A stretch of 64,000 nucleotides of DNA, from the NCBI RefSeq assembly GCF_006782915.1, contig NZ_VCNP01000004.1, forward strand, positions 1 to 64,000, read 5' to 3'. The notes beneath the pieces are model-generated. The model worked only from the letters and a program-made list of their open reading frames with translations. It was not told the origin of the DNA and did not search any database. The first letter of the stretch is position 1. Each line of letters starts with the position of its first letter. The translations under genes were made by a program, and so were the position numbers. This DNA is from Streptomyces calvus (GTDB lineage Bacteria > Actinomycetota > Actinomycetes > Streptomycetales > Streptomycetaceae). Positions 1-7,910 of the stretch are shown piece by piece.

Positions 1-174
1 GCACGGGCGCGCAGAAGCGGACGGCGACCGCCGCGGGTTCGCGGGGCGGCACGCCGGCGCGGGCTCACCGGGGACTCGGTGTGACAGGGTTCGACACCGT
101 GTGACGCGTTCGGGTGCCGTGCGGTGGACGCGAGAGGGCGCCGGGCTGCCGTCGCCGTGATCGTTCCGGGCGGG
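1..174. other. Left edge, no gene resolved
   Basis: 174 bp before the penA-like stop. It contains two GTGTGAC words near 80-105 but no supported gene or clear terminator. The cluster may continue to the left. Confidence 0.3.
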
Positions 175-1071
175 TCAGCAGGCGGTGTGCGGCGCCGGCA
201 CGGTCTTGCGGATGTCCGACTCGGTGATGTCGAGGGCGCCGGCGGCCAGGAGGGCGTCGGTCGTCTGCAGGAGCTCGGTGTGCGGGGCCAGGCCCTGGAG
301 CACGACGACGCCCGCCTCCGCGAGGTCCGTGCCGGCCCGCCAGGAGCCGGCGGGCATCAGCGGTGTCACCGTGTGCAGCGACTGTTCCGGCACCCGGACG
401 GTGATCATGGTGCGGCGTGTTCCGGCGGCGGCCGCGCGCAGCAGCCGGACCACGTTGTGGACCCGTTCGCGTTTGGACGGGTCGGCGAGGGTGTGCGGGC
501 CGGCGATCACCTGCGAGGTGCAGGTGCGGACGGTCCGCAGGACGCGCAGCCCGTTGTGGCGCAGGGAGTCGCCCGTTTCGACGACGTCGATCACGGCGTC
601 GGCCAGCTCGGGGATCTTCGCCTCGGTGGCGCCGTAGGACCGCACGATGTCGGCGTGCAGGCCCGCCTCCTCGAAGAAGCGCCGGCCGATGTTGACGTAC
701 TCGGTCGCCACCCGTGTTCCGTCGGGCAGGTCGCGCACGTCGGTGGCCGGGTGGTCCGTGGGGACCGCGAGGACCAGCCGCCACGGGGCGTCGGAGGTCT
801 TGGCGAAGGCGAAGGAGGCGAGCGTGTCGACCTTCGCCTCCGACTCCTCGATCCAGTCCGCGCCGGTCAGGCCGACGTCGAACGCTCCGCTCGCCACCAC
901 CGCCGGAATCTCACGCGGTTTGCAGAAGACAACCCGGATCGGGCCGCCGTAGTCGATGGTGGCCCGCTGGGAGCGGGCGGCGGCGCGTCGGATCTCCAGG
1001 CCGGCCGTGGCGAACAGGTCCAGCGTGCGCTGCTCCAGGGACGAGCCCTTGGGCAGGACCAGGGAGAGCAT
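175..1071 (-). CDS. penA: HisG-like ATP phosphoribosyltransferase (PenA-type)
   Basis: 298 aa, about the length of long-form HisG. The N-terminus (LPKGSSLEQ, then FDVGLTGADWI near residue 90) follows the HisG pattern of a PRPP/ATP-binding periplasmic-binding-like fold, and a C-terminal regulatory-like segment is present. Known: in pentostatin clusters a HisG homologue (PenA) starts ring assembly from ATP and PRPP. The ATG at 1069-1071 has an AAGGAG site that overlaps the TAA stop of the upstream dehydrogenase gene, so the two are co-translated. No other his gene lies nearby, and the neighbours are the SDR and SAICAR synthetase homologues seen with PenA. This makes a pathway paralogue far more likely than housekeeping hisG. 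Product identity (pentostatin, coformycin or relative) is inferred. Confidence 0.82.
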   Translation of the reverse strand: MLSLVLPKGSSLEQRTLDLFATAGLEIRRAAARSQRATIDYGGPIRVVFCKPREIPAVVASGAFDVGLTGADWIEESEAKVDTLASFAFAKTSDAPWRLVLAVPTDHPATDVRDLPDGTRVATEYVNIGRRFFEEAGLHADIVRSYGATEAKIPELADAVIDVVETGDSLRHNGLRVLRTVRTCTSQVIAGPHTLADPSKRERVHNVVRLLRAAAAGTRRTMITVRVPEQSLHTVTPLMPAGSWRAGTDLAEAGVVVLQGLAPHTELLQTTDALLAAGALDITESDIRKTVPAPHTAC

Positions 1072-1080
1072 GCGTTCTCC

Positions 1081-1785
1081 TTAGACGTAGAGCAGCCGGT
1101 CGATGCCGGTGACCGGTGCCTGGAGCGGGGCCGCGGGCCTGATCTCGATCCGGCCGACGGTCATGTCCGGCGGCAGGTCCACGATCGACGCGACGCACCG
1201 GGCGACCGAGTCGACGGTCATCTTGTACGGGGCGTGGTCGCCGTCCAGATTGGCGATGGCACCGGGCTCCACCAGGCATGCGCGGACGCCGTTGGGGCGT
1301 TCCTCGATGAGGAGCGTCTCGGTGAAGGCGGCCAGGGCCGCCTTCGTCGCGCTGTAGGCGGCTCCGCCCTCGAAGTAGCGGGTTCCGGCGTGGCTGCCGA
1401 GGAACACGAACAGTCCCCGGCTCGCGCGGATCGCCGGCAGCAGCGCCTGGGTGAGGTGCAGGCTGGCGGTGAGGTTGACGGCCAGCATGCGCTCCCACCT
1501 CCCGGCGGGCATGGTGGCGATCGGTTCCAGGACGCGGTCGACGGCGTTGGAGACGCAGAGGTCCACACGGCCGCCGGTCTCCTCCAGGACACGGTCGACC
1601 GCGCGCGGGACCTCCTCCGGGACGGACAGGTCGCAGGGGACCTCCGTCAGCCAGTCCTCCTTCAGCAGCGTCCGGTTGAGGCCGAAGACTCGGTGGCCGC
1701 GCGCCCGCAACTCCTCGGCGATGCTCCGGCCGATTCCGCGGTTGCAGCCGGTGACCACCGCCACGGGAGCGTCAGCGGAGCTCAT
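1081..1785 (-). CDS. penB: Short-chain dehydrogenase/reductase (PenB-type)
   Basis: 234 aa classical SDR. The Rossmann glycine motif TGCNRGIG is at residues 12-19, a catalytic Asn lies in NLTAS (N104), Ser is S131 in LGSHAG, and the YSATK motif gives Y144 and K148. The usual NNAG-type motif reads SNAV here. Known: in the pentostatin pathway the SDR PenB reduces the 8-keto precursor to the 8R alcohol in the last step. The gene overlaps the end of the SAICAR-synthetase homologue by 14 bp, and its stop codon lies within the ribosome binding site of the HisG-like gene, so the three form a tight operon. The substrate is inferred from context only. Confidence 0.82.
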   Translation of the reverse strand: MSSADAPVAVVTGCNRGIGRSIAEELRARGHRVFGLNRTLLKEDWLTEVPCDLSVPEEVPRAVDRVLEETGGRVDLCVSNAVDRVLEPIATMPAGRWERMLAVNLTASLHLTQALLPAIRASRGLFVFLGSHAGTRYFEGGAAYSATKAALAAFTETLLIEERPNGVRACLVEPGAIANLDGDHAPYKMTVDSVARCVASIVDLPPDMTVGRIEIRPAAPLQAPVTGIDRLLYV

Positions 1786-2527
1786 CGAGGAGCCTCCGCC
1801 AGGCGGTCACGATCTCCTGGTGTCCCGCTCCCTTGCGGAAGAGGTCCTTGTCCAGGGAGGAGCCATCCGCGTGGCGCAGGCGCATGCAGTCCTGGGAGAC
1901 CTCCGAGATGAGGACCGGGGCCCCGTCGGCAGCGGTGCCGAAGATGAGGCAGAAGTCCCACAGTTCGAGCGGGTGCAGCCAGGAGGCGAGGCTGTCGTTC
2001 ACGGTGCGGGCGAGCCGGGCGAGTTCGTCCACGTCGATCCCGAGCGCCCGCAGGTAGTCCTCCGCGATGGGCTGGTCCTCGGGATCGGTGCGGTAGTCGA
2101 ACTTCACGACGGGCCGGGGCAGTTTCTCCTCCGGGACGAACAGTCCCGGGTACTTGATGAGCGTCGAACCCACGGCGCGGTTCTTCACCACCACCTCGAA
2201 GGGCGGGGCGGGGCAGTAGTCCGCCAGGTAGCAGATGGGTGAGACCTTCCTGACGAACGCCGTGCGGACGCCGTCGGCGGTCAGGCGTGCGGCCGCCCGC
2301 TCGTAGAACTCCAGCCGGAGCGGCCCGGTGTCGGTGACGATCTCGTCGCGGTCGTAGGTGAAGCTGCGCAGGCTCGGGATGAGCTCGATCAGGCAGCGGC
2401 CGTCGTCGAGCCGCCACAGCTTCTTGCTCTTCCCCACGATGTCGGGTTCCCGGCGCTCACGCAGTGCCAGCAGTTCGTCGTCCGGCAGGCCTTCAGAGGG
2501 TGTGTCGGAGGCAACAGAGACCGGCAT
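1772..2527 (-). CDS. penC: SAICAR synthetase homologue (PenC-type)
   Basis: 251 aa. The N-terminal GKSKKLW resembles the ATP-binding GKTK segment of PurC, and VVKNRAVGSTLIKY near the middle matches the PurC VRNRAAGS-type motif. The late segment LISEVSQDCMRL sits where PurC has its metal-binding acidic motif. The ATG at 2525-2527 was chosen because GGGGAGGA precedes it. An upstream in-frame extension to 2665 lacks a good ribosome binding site. It is the first gene of the penC-penB-penA order on the minus strand. Known: PenC is required for pentostatin. In primary metabolism PurC couples aspartate to CAIR, and what it couples here is not known from sequence. Confidence 0.8.
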   Translation of the reverse strand: MPVSVASDTPSEGLPDDELLALRERREPDIVGKSKKLWRLDDGRCLIELIPSLRSFTYDRDEIVTDTGPLRLEFYERAAARLTADGVRTAFVRKVSPICYLADYCPAPPFEVVVKNRAVGSTLIKYPGLFVPEEKLPRPVVKFDYRTDPEDQPIAEDYLRALGIDVDELARLARTVNDSLASWLHPLELWDFCLIFGTAADGAPVLISEVSQDCMRLRHADGSSLDKDLFRKGAGHQEIVTAWRRLLDELR

Positions 2528-2674
2528 GGATCCTCCCCGGATCGCAGGCGTCGCACCTGGAATGTCATGGGCTCGAGGAACTCTCGGCCCCGAGCGTAGC
2601 CACAAGGGCGACGATGAGCACTCTTGACGATCAGCACCCCGGGGGACGGCCGGCGGGAACGGCACGCGAATGCT

Positions 2675-3430
2675 CTATGCGCGTTGCAGCGTGGCCTCCG
2701 CGCGACTCAACCCGCGGGCGTGGACGGCGAGTTCACCGATCATCCGGGTCACCCGCTCGTCCAGGTCCGCGGGAGCCCAGGAGCCGTGGCCGGCCACGAC
2801 GGCCGTGGGCACGGTCGTCGCGTGCATCGAGCGGCAGAAGTGGTCCATCGCGGTGATCGCGTTGGCGCCGCCGAGGGGCGTGCCGCCGACCGCCATCAGC
2901 GCGGCGGCCTTGCCGGTGAGCCAGGGCCGGTCGTCGCCCGCCAGCGCCTGGAGGTGGTCGACGGCGTTCTTCAGGGCCCCGGCGACGGTGCCGTGGTAGA
3001 CGGGCGTGCAGAACACGACGGCGTCCGCCCTTCTGACCGCGGCCAGCAGCTCCGCCACGACCGGCGGCGGGTCGAGGAGGAGGGACTCGCGGAACACGGG
3101 CACGTCCCGGTGAGCGAGCGCGAACAGCTCCGTGGCCATGCCCTCCCTCCCGGCGGCGTCCAGGGCCGTGCGCAGGAGCCGTTCGGCGGCCGAACCCGCC
3201 CGTGTGCTGCCGCCCAGACCGAGCACCGTCAGCGCGCGGTCCGCCGCCGCGGCCCGGCCGGAGGAGCCGTACGCAGGAGCGCGGGAGGGTTCACGGTGCG
3301 GATGTTCGAGAGGGGATTTCTCCGGATGAACGGCGGCGGGTGACGGCGGGGCGGCCGAGGGGACGTCGAGGGGAGCGGCGGGGACGGGGTCGTGGGGGGA
3401 GCGCGCTTCAGGGTCTGCCCCGAGGGTCAT
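2675..3430 (-). CDS. NADPH-dependent FMN reductase family protein
   Basis: 251 aa. A low-complexity Pro/Ala-rich N-terminus of about 70 residues precedes a flavodoxin-like domain. GLGGSTRAGS is the FMN phosphate-binding loop, and PVYHGTVAGALKNAVD is the second conserved motif of the FMN_red family. The ATG at 3428-3430 follows CGGAGG; an upstream start at 3463 is possible. It lies just upstream of the penC-like gene on the same strand, 147 bp away, and diverges from the MFS gene. It could supply reduced flavin or reduce a pathway intermediate, but the substrate cannot be read from the sequence. Confidence 0.72.
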   Translation of the reverse strand: MTLGADPEARSPHDPVPAAPLDVPSAAPPSPAAVHPEKSPLEHPHREPSRAPAYGSSGRAAAADRALTVLGLGGSTRAGSAAERLLRTALDAAGREGMATELFALAHRDVPVFRESLLLDPPPVVAELLAAVRRADAVVFCTPVYHGTVAGALKNAVDHLQALAGDDRPWLTGKAAALMAVGGTPLGGANAITAMDHFCRSMHATTVPTAVVAGHGSWAPADLDERVTRMIGELAVHARGLSRAEATLQRA

Positions 3431-3854
3431 ACGGCCTCCGTCCTGAGCACTGACGCGGAACACCCGCTTTTCGTGGTCAGCCTACGAAATACTCATCAGT
3501 AGGGAATCCATGCGCCATGAGCACGGCCGGAAAGGGAAATTGCTCCTTCCGCGCCCGCGGCCCTTACGGCCGTTGGGCTTCGCCTCCGTTCACGGCGCGG
3601 ACCGCCGGAGGCGCGTACGGCCGGACGCTTCCTTTCGCCTTCGCTGTCGCCTTTACTCTCCCTTCGAAGCGAAACCGGTCGGCTCACCCGCTTCACACAC
3701 CCGCAGGTCAGTGCCCGGCAGCCGGCCGCCGGCGCATCCGCTCGTCCCCTCACTCCCGCGGTCGCCCCGGCGTCCGCGCACCCGCCCGCCCTTCAAACCG
3801 ATTTGTACGGGACCGGCACTCGATCCCCTTTCCTCACACTTCAGGAGTTCCCTC
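3431..3854. promoter_or_regulatory. Divergent intergenic region
   Basis: This 424 bp region separates the flavin reductase gene (minus) from the MFS transporter gene (plus) and must carry promoters for both. It is less GC-rich around 3470-3500 (a TACGAAATACTCATCAG stretch) than the surrounding coding DNA. No tandem SARP-type heptamers or clear consensus boxes could be fixed by eye. An open frame runs through it on the plus strand, but codon use is poor before 3855. Confidence 0.4.
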
Positions 3855-5075
3855 GTGCTCGCCGCCTATCGCACGTTCTTCGCCCAACCCAAGGTGATAC
3901 CCCTGTTCGCCGCCAATTTTCTCGGCCGCATGACCGGCGGAATGGCTCCGCTGGGCATCACCCTTTTCCTTCGCTCCCATGACCACGGATTCCGATTCAT
4001 CGGGCTGGTGCTGGCGGTCTACCAGCTCTCCAGTGCGACCGGCGGGCCGCTGCTGGGGCGGGCCGTCGACCGGTTCGGGCAGGTGCCCGTCCTGTGCGGC
4101 AGCGCGCTGGGCGCCGCCGCCGGTTACGTCCTCCTGGTCGGTTCGGGAGGCGACAACCGCCAGGCGGCACTGGCCGCCGTGATGCTCGCCGGGCTCCTGG
4201 CGCCGCCACTGGAGCCGTGCCTGCGCAGCCTGTGGCCGAACGTGCTGGCCAAACCGGAACTGGTCGCCACCGCCTACGCGTTGGACGCGTCCCTGCAGGA
4301 GATCATCTTCATCGTCGGCCCGCTGCTGATCGTCCTGGCCGGTGAACTGGCCGGACAGGGCACGGCACTGCTGCTCACCGCCGCCCTGATGCTCCTCGGC
4401 ACGGCGGCGTACGCGCTGCCGCACCGGGCGGTCCGCGCCTGGCGCGGGCTTCCGCACCAGCCCGACTGGGCCGGCCCGCTGCGCTCGACCGTCCTGCGCC
4501 GCTTCGTGCTGGCCATGGTCGGGGTCGGGGTGGGGCTCGGCGCACTCAACATCGGCACCGTGGCCTACGAGGAGCACGTCGGGCAGCCGGGGCTGTCCGG
4601 TGTCCTCCTGGGCACGTTCGCCGGCAGTTCCCTGGTGGGCGGTCTCGTCTACGGCGTCGTCCGGTGGCGGATCGCTCCGGCGGGCCGGCTGCCCTGGCTG
4701 ATGTCCGGCAGCTCGCTGGGCTTCGCGCTGATGATCAGCGTTCCCCGGCCGGCCCTCGCGCTGGTCCTGACGGCCGCCGCCGGACTGTTCCTCTCGCCCG
4801 TCATGGCCTGCGGCTTCTCACTGATCAGCGAGCACGTCCCGAACGGAACGGCGACCGAGGCGTTCGCCTGGATGGCCACCGCCGTCACCGCCGGCAACGC
4901 GCTGGGCGCCTATCTGGCGGGCCTCGCGGTGCAACAGGGCGGCCTGCGCGCGGTGTTCGTGCTGCCGGTGGTGGCGGCCCTGGCCGCGGCCCTCGTCGCG
5001 CTGACGCTGGGGCGCGCGGCCCGCGGCGGGCCCCGGCTGCCGGAACCCCGTCCCGTGAGCGAAGCGGTGCGGTGA
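3855..5075 (+). CDS. MFS transporter, probable nucleoside exporter
   Basis: 406 aa with about 12 hydrophobic segments. An N-terminal FLGRMTGGMAPLGITLFL helix and the basic loop GRAVDRFGQVP between helices 2 and 3 are the MFS A-like signature. The GTG at 3855 was chosen because AGGAG lies 7 bases upstream and because the reading frame before it has no membrane character. A longer frame from 3510 would add 115 arginine- and proline-rich residues. Divergently placed next to the penCBA-like operon, it is a likely exporter or self-resistance pump. The substrate is inferred. Confidence 0.75.
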   Translation: MLAAYRTFFAQPKVIPLFAANFLGRMTGGMAPLGITLFLRSHDHGFRFIGLVLAVYQLSSATGGPLLGRAVDRFGQVPVLCGSALGAAAGYVLLVGSGGDNRQAALAAVMLAGLLAPPLEPCLRSLWPNVLAKPELVATAYALDASLQEIIFIVGPLLIVLAGELAGQGTALLLTAALMLLGTAAYALPHRAVRAWRGLPHQPDWAGPLRSTVLRRFVLAMVGVGVGLGALNIGTVAYEEHVGQPGLSGVLLGTFAGSSLVGGLVYGVVRWRIAPAGRLPWLMSGSSLGFALMISVPRPALALVLTAAAGLFLSPVMACGFSLISEHVPNGTATEAFAWMATAVTAGNALGAYLAGLAVQQGGLRAVFVLPVVAALAAALVALTLGRAARGGPRLPEPRPVSEAVR

Positions 5076-5359
5076 CGGCGGCACGGCACACGGTGGCGGT
5101 GGCCGCGCACACGGTGCCCCGAGACGGCGGCACACGGTGTCCGCAAGCAGGGCCGCACGAGTGGGGGTGCTTCGGAGGTGACCGTTCGGCTACCTCCGAC
5201 GGCCCACCCCATCGCGCACTTGTTGGCCGTTCGAACAGGGGGTGATGATTCGGGGTATCTGACCGGGATCTCCGGGCACCCCACCGCGGCCGCACGCGTG
5301 TCGGCGATCGAGCAGAACACACTCCGTCCTTGGGTGGACCAGTTACAGGAGAAGGTGCG
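5076..5359. other. Intergenic region, no gene seen
   Basis: 284 bp between the MFS gene and the next operon. It contains two imperfect copies of an ACGGCGGCAC...CACACGGTG pattern around 5084-5140. A moderately AT-richer stretch around 5210-5260 may hold the promoter of the operon starting at 5360. No coding sequence is supported. Confidence 0.4.
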
Positions 5360-6166
5360 ATGGTTGTGCAAGCCGTTTCAGAACGTGTTCTCGGCGGCCT
5401 GGGGCCACTTGACCTCGAGGCTCTTCTCAGGGGACTGCCGCAGGCGACGAGCGACCGCCAGAAGGACTACAACCTGAGTCTCGTCCGGCGCCTGGGCACG
5501 CGGTCCTGCATGTCCGACCTGCTGGCCGGCTATCTGGCCGACGAGGAGGCGCTGCGCCGGATAGCCGACCGCTCCTACCGGCACGTCAATCACTTCGACA
5601 AGATCGTCCTGGTGGACTCCGGTGACCCGCGGGGCTACCGGCTCACCCTGCACGCGTGGTGTCCTCCGTACAGCGAGCAGGAGTTACGCGACGAGCTCAT
5701 CCATGACCACCGGTTCAGTTTCTGGTCCACGATCCTGACGGGCCGTCTGACGTCCGAGAACTTCGCCCGGCCGGAGCCGGACGGCGCCGCCCGCGGCCCG
5801 GTGACGGCGTTCCGGCAGTACCGCTACAGCCCGGAGAAGGCCGGCGTGTCCACCCAGGCGAACTTCTACCGGTTCGTGGACGAGGCCGAGCTGGAGATGA
5901 CCGGCGAGACCGTCGAGGAGCAGGGCAACGCCTACCACTTGGAGTACCACCGCATTCACCGGGTGGTGCTGCCGCGTGAGTCGATGGTCTGCACCCTCGT
6001 GCTGCGCGGCCCCCGCGAGCGCGACTTCTCCAACGTGTACAACACCTCCTACCCCTCGACCGACACCCAGTCGGCGAACGTGATGTTCACCGTCGAGGAG
6101 CTGGCGGGCAAGCTGCGCAGGCTGCGGCAGGAGCTGCTCACGCCGGGCGATGGCCGGACCGCCTGA
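5360..6166 (+). CDS. Unknown protein with cupin-like histidine motifs, TTA codon
   Basis: 268 aa. I cannot name the family. A central LIHDHRFSFWSTILTGRL segment (about residues 113-130) followed later by YHLEYHRIHRV resembles the paired His motifs of small-molecule cupins or cysteine dioxygenase-like proteins, so a mononuclear metal enzyme is possible. The ATG at 5360 has AGGAGAAGG upstream; a start at 5330 is weaker. Leucine 109 is encoded by TTA (5684-5686), which predicts dependence on the bldA tRNA. The 3' end overlaps the Nudix gene by 17 bp, so the two are translationally coupled. A pathway role is inferred from position only. Confidence 0.6.
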   Translation: MVVQAVSERVLGGLGPLDLEALLRGLPQATSDRQKDYNLSLVRRLGTRSCMSDLLAGYLADEEALRRIADRSYRHVNHFDKIVLVDSGDPRGYRLTLHAWCPPYSEQELRDELIHDHRFSFWSTILTGRLTSENFARPEPDGAARGPVTAFRQYRYSPEKAGVSTQANFYRFVDEAELEMTGETVEEQGNAYHLEYHRIHRVVLPRESMVCTLVLRGPRERDFSNVYNTSYPSTDTQSANVMFTVEELAGKLRRLRQELLTPGDGRTA

Positions 6167-6779
6167 CGCCGGACAGGAGCCGCCCGACGGGCAGCAGTGG
6201 AGTGTGCGCGCCGTCCGGACCGTGACCGAGGACTGGCTGACCCTGGCCGAGTACCGCCTCGGGGCACGGCAGCCGGACGGCCGCACGCGCGGTGCGACAC
6301 GGGTGAGTGTTCACCGGGGCGACCGGGCCGCGGTGTTGCTGTACTCCCGCCGATACGGCACCGTCGTCCTCACCCGCCAGTTCCGTCTGCCGGTCCTGCT
6401 CGACGGACGGGCGGACGGTCAGCTGCTGGAGACCGCGGGCGGGCTGCTGGACGGACAGGAGGCGCACGAGGCCGTCCGCCGCGAGGCGGAGGAGGAGACC
6501 GGCTTCCGCGTCGGTGCGGTGACACCCGCGTTCCGTGTCTATCTGGCGCCTCAGCTCAGCCGCGAACGGACGTACCTGTTCACCGCCGAGTACGAACCGG
6601 GCGACCGGGTCGGACCCGGCGGCGGCGTCGCGGCCGAGGGCGAGGACATCCAGGTGGTCGAACTGCCCCTGGAACGGGCCATCGAGCTCGTACAGGGCGA
6701 GGAGACCGCGGACGCCAAGACGCTGCTGCTGCTGTTGCACGCCCGCGACCGGGGTCTGTGCTCCCGAGCGGGTCGGTGA
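6150..6779 (+). CDS. Nudix hydrolase, ADP-sugar/nucleotide type
   Basis: 209 aa. The Nudix box spans residues 97-119 (GGLLDGQEAHEAV then REAEEETGF). The REAEEETG core with the metal-binding glutamates is intact, but the first conserved Glu of the box is Gln103 with a Glu next to it. TRQFRLPVLL before the box and the LLETAGGLLD lead-in are typical of ADP-ribose/GDP-mannose pyrophosphatases. It overlaps the preceding gene by 17 bp. In this context it may remove a nucleotidyl or pyrophosphate group from a nucleoside intermediate, working with the CYTH and histidine phosphatase proteins encoded further downstream. Confidence 0.82.
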   Translation: MAGPPDAGQEPPDGQQWSVRAVRTVTEDWLTLAEYRLGARQPDGRTRGATRVSVHRGDRAAVLLYSRRYGTVVLTRQFRLPVLLDGRADGQLLETAGGLLDGQEAHEAVRREAEEETGFRVGAVTPAFRVYLAPQLSRERTYLFTAEYEPGDRVGPGGGVAAEGEDIQVVELPLERAIELVQGEETADAKTLLLLLHARDRGLCSRAGR

Positions 6780-6834
6780 GGTGCGCGGCGGCGCACCCGT
6801 GGGGACGACACGTCGGAAAGGACACCCGGAGACC

Positions 6835-7299
6835 ATGACCGACCCCTCCATCGGCACACCCGCATCCCGGCCGGCCGCCACGTGCGGCCCGCTCCCACGC
6901 GTTCGCGGACGGTACGGGGAGGAGGTGCTGCACGTGTACTGCGCACCGGATCTCGGGTGCGCGGTCGAGCACCACGACCTGGTCGTGCCGAGCGAGATCG
7001 ACGGCGACGCCGGGGGCCGGGTGACCGATGTCGTGGTCAAGGACCTGCCGGCCGGTGTGCTGGCCAAGCTCGGCCGGCACACCCGCGCGCCGGTCGAGGA
7101 GGCCTCGCCCGCCGCGGGCATCTCGCTGGATCCCGACGCCGGCCGGCTGTGGCTGCACCTCGGTGCGGGGCGCCGGGTACGGCGGCGCCAGGTGCGGGCA
7201 CGGGTCCGGCTCACCTTCGGCGACGGCGTGCTGACCGCCGTGGAACTGGTGGTGCCGGCCGGCGCGGCCGACGGCGGAGCGCAGGACCGCTCCCGGTGA
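6835..7299 (+). CDS. Hypothetical protein
   Basis: 154 aa, not recognised. The N-terminus is Pro/Ala-rich. The core alternates beta-like segments (VLHVYCAPDLG, DVVVKDLPAGVLAKL, GISLDPDAGRLWLHLG, VRARVRLTFGDGVLTAVELVVP), suggesting a small all-beta protein. ATG 6835 follows CCGGAGA, 55 bp after the Nudix stop, so it is probably the last gene of that operon. No catalytic motif is visible. Codon use is normal for the region. Confidence 0.55.
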   Translation: MTDPSIGTPASRPAATCGPLPRVRGRYGEEVLHVYCAPDLGCAVEHHDLVVPSEIDGDAGGRVTDVVVKDLPAGVLAKLGRHTRAPVEEASPAAGISLDPDAGRLWLHLGAGRRVRRRQVRARVRLTFGDGVLTAVELVVPAGAADGGAQDRSR

Positions 7300-7396
7300 G
7301 CCGGCGCTCCCCCGCGCGCCACCGCCCGCCGCACCGCCTCTCCCCCGCACTCCGCTGACCGCCGTAGCCGCACGCCCTGCACTCCACTGACCGCCG

Positions 7397-7812
7397 CACC
7401 GACACTCCCCGCAGTCCACCGGCCGCCACACCGACACTCCCCACAGTCCACCGGCCGCCGCACCGACACTCCCCGCAGTCCACCGGTCGTCACACCGACA
7501 CTCCCCGCAATTCACCGGTCGTCACACCGACACTCCCCACAGTCCACCGGCCGCCGCACCGACCCCCCCCGCAGTCCCCCGGCCGCCACACAGACACTCC
7601 CCACAGTCCACCGGCCGCCACACCGACACTCCCCACAGTCCACCGGCCGCCGCACCGACACTCCCCGCAGTCCACCGGTCGTCACACCGACACTCCCCGC
7701 AATTCACCGGTCGTCACACCGACACTCCCCACAGTCCACCGGCCGCCGCACCGACACTCCCCGCAGTCCACCGGCCGCCGTGCCGACACTCCCCGCAGTC
7801 CGCCGGCCGCCG
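7397..7812. repeat. Thirteen-copy 32-bp tandem repeat
   Basis: Thirteen contiguous units of exactly 32 bp fill this interval, each of the form CACCGACACTCCCC - (G/A)CA(G/A)TCCACCGG - (C/T)CG(C/T)C(A/G), starting at 7397, 7429, 7461 and so on every 32 bp. Most units differ at one to four positions. Units 2-5 (7429-7556) recur exactly as units 8-11 (7621-7748), so a 128-bp block is duplicated with a 192-bp offset. Degenerate copies extend to about 7345. As 32 is not a multiple of 3 and no ribosome binding site fits, long minus-strand frames through it are artefacts. It lies between two convergently read-through operons, upstream of the oxidoreductase at 7911. Confidence 0.95.
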
Positions 7813-7910
7813 TGCCCTGCCGTCCGGCTGACACCGGCGCGGCCGTACGGCACGGGGCCGGTCCGCCGCGACGGCCGGTGGCATCCGAGAACCCTGGAGG
7901 AGCATCCTCG

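Noticed and set aside
175..1071. Housekeeping hisG
   Set aside because: No histidine genes adjoin it. Its operon partners are the SDR and SAICAR synthetase homologues typical of pentostatin clusters.
124..1911. Long plus-strand open frame opposite the penA/penB-like genes
   Set aside because: Its product is Arg/Gly-rich without motifs, while the opposite strand codes well-motifed enzymes. GC-rich DNA gives such antisense frames.
7397..7812. CRISPR array
   Set aside because: The 32-bp units are contiguous, with no unique spacers between them, and there are no cas genes nearby.
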